DNA of 64,000 nt from the NCBI GenBank assembly GCA_944390125.1, contig CALXOX010000002.1:84312-148311 (forward strand), given 5' to 3'. This stretch comes from an uncultured Alphaproteobacteria bacterium. GTDB taxonomy: Bacteria; Pseudomonadota; Alphaproteobacteria; Rs-D84. The position numbers were made by a program, and so were the translations under genes. Shown piece after piece: positions 61,663 to 64,000 of this stretch (its first letter is position 1; each line of letters begins with the position of its first letter). The notes beneath the pieces are model-generated. The model made no database searches. It had not been told where the DNA came from and saw nothing but the letters and a program-made list of their open reading frames with translations.

Positions 61663-62037
61663 TTAAAAATTCCAAATCCCTAACTGACCTTTGATTTTTA
61701 TTGGTGGGTTGATAGGTTTGATGTTCCCTATTTCCCAAGCATATCTGCCGACGGACCAGTCTCCGAAATCAACTTCTGATTTTGATTGTTGTTGCTTAAA
61801 ATCTTCTGTAATAAGTATGCAATCGGTTAAATCACATTCTAATAAGATTACGCCTGTTTGAAGATTTGTAAAATGGTATTCGTCAGCAAGTTTTTTTAAT
61901 TCTGGTGAAAGTTTTGCAGCGCCTGCGTGAATAAGCAATTTGCCGCGGTAATTAGTTTTCCAACTACGCGTTTCATAATGCTTTAACCCGGATAAAATTG
62001 CATGAACATAAGGTTGTCTGATAGTAAGTACTTTCAT
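61663..62037 (-). CDS. ASCH domain protein
   Basis: 124 residues from ATG 62037 (MKVLTIRQPYVHAILSGLKH); an open extension to 62127 runs through a terminator and is not real. The ASCH signature is IRQPYVHAILSGLKHYETRSWKTNYRGKLLIHAG (about 6-40, QP, E-x-R and the R-G-x-(L/I)-x-I-H strand) and WSVGRYAWEI. The PUA-like ASCH fold binds RNA or nucleosides; some members hydrolyse modified cytidines. No ribosome site is present, and a TATAAT ends 7 bases before the ATG, suggesting another very short leader. Confidence 0.85.
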   Translation of the reverse strand: MKVLTIRQPYVHAILSGLKHYETRSWKTNYRGKLLIHAGAAKLSPELKKLADEYHFTNLQTGVILLECDLTDCILITEDFKQQQSKSEVDFGDWSVGRYAWEIGNIKPINPPIKIKGQLGIWNF

Positions 62038-62078
62038 AGGTTGGATTATAGAGAAATTTTGTCTGTTATAAAATAAAA

Positions 62079-62102
62079 AATCCGCCCTGATGGACGGATT
62101 AT
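62079..62102 (-). terminator. Terminator downstream of the histidine phosphatase gene
   Basis: AATCCGCCC/GGACGGATT (one mismatch) around TGAT with TTTTTTATTTTAT on the minus strand. The CTACCAAAATAATA just before it matches the flank of the dispersed repeat at 62868. Confidence 0.7.
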
Positions 62103-62215
62103 TATTTTGGTAGAGCATACTGTGCAATCTTCATTCGCGCTTGAAAATACTATCGTGTCCAGTAATTTATCACTCGGTTTGTAATAACGTACTTTTATTT
62201 CTTCAAAATTATATG

Positions 62216-62806
62216 CTAAATACTGAAAGTTTTACCGTTCCAAATCAATTTTACATAATCACAATTGCCAATTTTCGCATCACTCATACCTACCATGTTT
62301 AAAATGCCACGCATAACCACGCCGTGTGTAGAAATTGCAATAGTATCATAAGGTGCGTTTTTAATGATTTCTGTGATCGCCTTTTGGGCTCGTGACCAAC
62401 ATTCTGTGCGCGATTCACCACCGTCTGGACGCCAGTTGTTGTCATTTAATTGTGCAGCCGGTAAGAACAATTCTAGTTGATTATAATCTGTTTGGTATTC
62501 ATCTGGATTGTCTGTACCGTGCACGATGTGACCTTGTAATACGCCATTATTGCGTTCTTTTAATCTATCGTCTGTAATCAGTTTGGTGCTGTTTTTGTCG
62601 GCGATTATCTGGGCAGTTTGTTTTGCGCGCAACAAAGGCGAAGTGTATATGGCTTCTAGGTGTGTGTGCGCCAACCTTGTGGATAACTCAGTGGCTTGTG
62701 CAATTCCAGTTTCATTCAAAGGAATGTCCAGTTGACCCATAACGCGACGTGTCACATTATAATCCGTCTGCCCATGCCTGAAAATATATATTGTTTTTTT
62801 ATTCAT
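62216..62806 (-). CDS. Histidine phosphatase family protein (phosphoglycerate-mutase-like)
   Basis: 196 residues from ATG 62806 (MNKKTIYIFRHGQTDYNVTR). The RHG phosphate pocket (FRHGQTDYN), the LRAKQTAQII helix, the acidic LKERNNGVLQG motif and the second His in ISTHGVVMRGIL are intact. The family includes cofactor-dependent phosphoglycerate mutases and small phosphatases such as alpha-ribazole phosphatase; the length fits a broad phosphatase. An upstream open stretch to 62908 crosses a hairpin and is not part of the gene. No ribosome site is evident. Confidence 0.85.
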   Translation of the reverse strand: MNKKTIYIFRHGQTDYNVTRRVMGQLDIPLNETGIAQATELSTRLAHTHLEAIYTSPLLRAKQTAQIIADKNSTKLITDDRLKERNNGVLQGHIVHGTDNPDEYQTDYNQLELFLPAAQLNDNNWRPDGGESRTECWSRAQKAITEIIKNAPYDTIAISTHGVVMRGILNMVGMSDAKIGNCDYVKLIWNGKTFSI

Positions 62807-62847
62807 ATCGCTGTTATGAGCAATTATATCATAAATTTTATTAAAAA

Positions 62848-62865
62848 ACGACCAAAAATGGTCGT
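62848..62865 (-). terminator. Terminator hairpin at the end of dispersed repeat copy A
   Basis: ACGACCA/TGGTCGT around AAAA. On the minus strand it follows the repeat and is succeeded by TTTTTTAAT, so it would end a minus-strand transcript of the repeat. Confidence 0.65.
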
Positions 62866-62867
62866 TA

Positions 62868-63010
62868 TTTATTTTGGCAGCCCCAACCAGATTGTTCGCT
62901 TGTTGCAACTATCGTTGCGGCTCACCACACGTAAGGTTCAAACTTCGCTTTGCTCGTTTTACCCAACTATCGTGTCGAACTGTACCAGTTCAAATCTGGG
63001 GTACAGACAG
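62868..63010. repeat. Dispersed intergenic repeat, copy A
   Basis: The first 77 bases (62868-62944) are identical to 63924-64000 at the end of the window. The element continues to about 63010. Within it CAACTATCGT recurs 58 bases apart (62906 and 62964), and CCAG-TTCAAAT-CTGG at about 62982-62996 looks like a tRNA T arm. It has no RBS-preceded ORF. It lies between two terminator-like hairpins (62848 and 63021). A weaker relative is at 62103-62160. Confidence 0.75.
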
Positions 63011-63020
63011 CAAAATAAAA

Positions 63021-63040
63021 AACGACCCGAAAGGGTCGTT
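63021..63040. terminator. Terminator-like hairpin at the far end of repeat copy A
   Basis: AACGACCC/GGGTCGTT with a GAAA loop; A6 precedes and TTATC follows. It can act on either strand. Confidence 0.65.
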
Positions 63041-63125
63041 TTATCTTGGCAGTGTGATATGCTTTTTAAGCATTGAAATATCTATGTATTAGTATAGAAT
63101 AAGATATAAACAAAGGTTTTATGAT

Positions 63126-63899
63126 ATGTATTTGAAATGGGAAAGAAAGAATTTTGAAGACGATATAGATTTTATCTTATTTCATCAGCAAGACGATACT
63201 CCTACTTGGTGGCGTAAACTTTTATTTAAACAATATCCAGAGCTGGATTACGAATATTGCTATAATCTTTCTCTGGAAGAAAGACGCGAGTATATCAGAA
63301 AGGAAATGGAAAAAATTGCTGAAAATAGGGAAACAGAAATAGATTCTGCTGTGAAAATTTTTGAACAGAATTGGTTGGATATATCAGATAGAATAAATAA
63401 TATTTATACAGCAGTATTCGGTGAAAATTGTGAAATTATTTTGAATGATATGCAAGCGTTGGTAGGATTGAATCCGGTATGTCCGCGTAATTTAAGTGAA
63501 AATAATTTTTCTGTTTACTATAAAAGTTCTGCCAAGGGGGTAATAGAAACGGCATTGCATGAAATAACGCATTTTGTATGGTTTTATTTCTGGCAGAAAT
63601 ATTTTAACGATGATTATGAAGAATATGAACATCCTCATTTAAAATGGCTTGTATCAGAAATAGTCGTTGAAACTATAATAAGAAATTCTGAACTTATAGA
63701 TTTAATTTCATCTGATACGAAATATATAGCGTATAGTTATTTTTATAATATGGAAATAAACGGTGAACAATTATTTGATACAATGAAGAATTTATTTATA
63801 AATCGCAAAAATATGAAAGATTTTATGTTAAGCTCTTATAATTATTGTAAAGAAAACGAAAAAGAATTACGTGAAAAAATACAAGCTGCAGAAAATTAA
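63126..63899 (+). CDS. HExxH putative metalloprotein, 257 aa
   Basis: No family recognised. A zinc-protease-like motif HEITH (ALHEITHFVWF) lies near residue 143, and a possible third ligand Glu follows in HPHLKWLVSEIVVETII about 35 residues later, the spacing of gluzincin-type enzymes. The N-terminal 80 residues are charged and helical; there is no signal peptide. AAAGG precedes the ATG. It is very AT-rich with Glu/Asn/Lys/Ile bias and is bracketed by two copies of a dispersed repeat, so it is probably a recent accessory acquisition. It may be a cytoplasmic peptidase. Confidence 0.6.
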   Translation: MYLKWERKNFEDDIDFILFHQQDDTPTWWRKLLFKQYPELDYEYCYNLSLEERREYIRKEMEKIAENRETEIDSAVKIFEQNWLDISDRINNIYTAVFGENCEIILNDMQALVGLNPVCPRNLSENNFSVYYKSSAKGVIETALHEITHFVWFYFWQKYFNDDYEEYEHPHLKWLVSEIVVETIIRNSELIDLISSDTKYIAYSYFYNMEINGEQLFDTMKNLFINRKNMKDFMLSSYNYCKENEKELREKIQAAEN

Positions 63900-63906
63900 A
63901 AAAAAT

Positions 63907-63922
63907 CCGCCCAGATGGGCGG
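63907..63922 (+). terminator. Terminator after the HExxH gene
   Basis: CCGCCC/GGGCGG with an AGAT loop, A-rich before and TTTTATTTT after. Repeat copy B begins directly behind it. Confidence 0.8.
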
Positions 63923-63923
63923 T

Positions 63924-64000
63924 TTTATTTTGGCAGCCCCAACCAGATTGTTCGCTTGTTGCAACTATCGTTGCGGCTCACCACACGTAAGGTTCAAACT
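63924..64000. repeat. Dispersed intergenic repeat, copy B (runs off the window)
   Basis: 77 bases identical to 62868-62944, again starting TTTATTTTGGCAGCCCC directly after a terminator hairpin. It is cut by the window end, so its full length is unknown. Confidence 0.85.

Noticed and set aside
62103..62215. Minus-strand protein-like frame between the histidine phosphatase and ASCH genes
   Set aside because: No start codon with a ribosome site, and it runs through a terminator hairpin; better seen as a diverged copy of the intergenic repeat.
62982..63010. Complete tRNA in the repeat at 62868-63010
   Set aside because: Only a T-arm-like stem-loop is present; no matching acceptor 5' half, anticodon stem or CCA end.
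62874..63092. Plus-strand frame over repeat copy A
   Set aside because: No ribosome site, spans a hairpin, and exists only because the repeat lacks stops in that frame.

Overview
This is an AT-rich, gene-dense window read with the standard bacterial code (TAA is the usual stop; TGA is used as a real stop). Gene order and gene types point to an alphaproteobacterium: fabH-ihfA, lptE-holA, map-radC, a short coiled-coil gene overlapping zapA, ornithine-lipid genes olsB-olsA, an alphaproteobacterial-type L33, and PlsX, Lgt and LptE. Oxygen-independent metabolism (class III ribonucleotide reductase with NrdG, a clostridial-type 2[4Fe-4S] ferredoxin, L-lactate dehydrogenase, HemW) sits beside a superoxide dismutase. 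Oleate hydratase, an acyl-CoA synthetase-like enzyme and many outer-membrane proteins fit an aerotolerant, fermentative, host-associated (perhaps gut) organism. That lifestyle is inference; no rRNA or other direct taxonomic marker is present.

Layout. 0-10.8 kb: the 3' end of plsX, a Pmp-like autotransporter, an mraZ without its division cluster, a Cys-repeat secreted protein, a phospholipase D-type lipoprotein, guaC, ihfA and fabH. 10.8-11.2 kb: tRNA-Arg(CCT) followed by 110-bp tandem repeats that each carry the last 19 bp of the tRNA. 11-24 kb: a small MerC-like membrane protein, an M13 peptidase with hemW, an outer-membrane protein with an MltB-type transglycosylase, olsBA, proS, ldh, a GNAT protein, a membrane-fused spermidine-synthase-like protein and sodB. 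24-37 kb: a periplasmic thioredoxin-like protein with cvpA, several beta-barrel genes, tRNA-Thr, a TrhP-like U32 protein, glycine-zipper envelope protein, dimeric-type GlyRS, ferredoxin, BI-1 protein, lgt and tRNA-Ser. 37-43 kb: two HNH genes (one broken), an outer-membrane protein and the nrdD operon. 43-54 kb: acyl-CoA synthetase, lptE-holA, map-radC, a group of membrane/envelope proteins, zapA and two related proteins with a lysozyme-like domain. 54-64 kb: parC, a surface lipoprotein with its Slam exporter, rpmG, tRNA-Leu, an LptM-like lipoprotein, oleate hydratase, a short HTH regulator, an ASCH protein, a histidine phosphatase and an HExxH protein set between copies of a dispersed repeat.

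The most unusual system is the anaerobic ribonucleotide reductase. The NrdD polypeptide stops just after its zinc site, and the glycyl-radical segment is encoded by a separate 62-codon gene with its own strong ribosome binding site, between nrdD and nrdG. Two NrdR-box-like sites lie upstream. This resembles the spare glycyl-radical domain YfiD/GrcA of pyruvate formate-lyase, but here the main subunit appears to lack its own radical glycine altogether. The second notable feature is the tRNA-Arg tandem repeat, which resembles the E. coli tyrT/rtT arrangement. The third is the lipoprotein-Slam (type XI secretion) pair.
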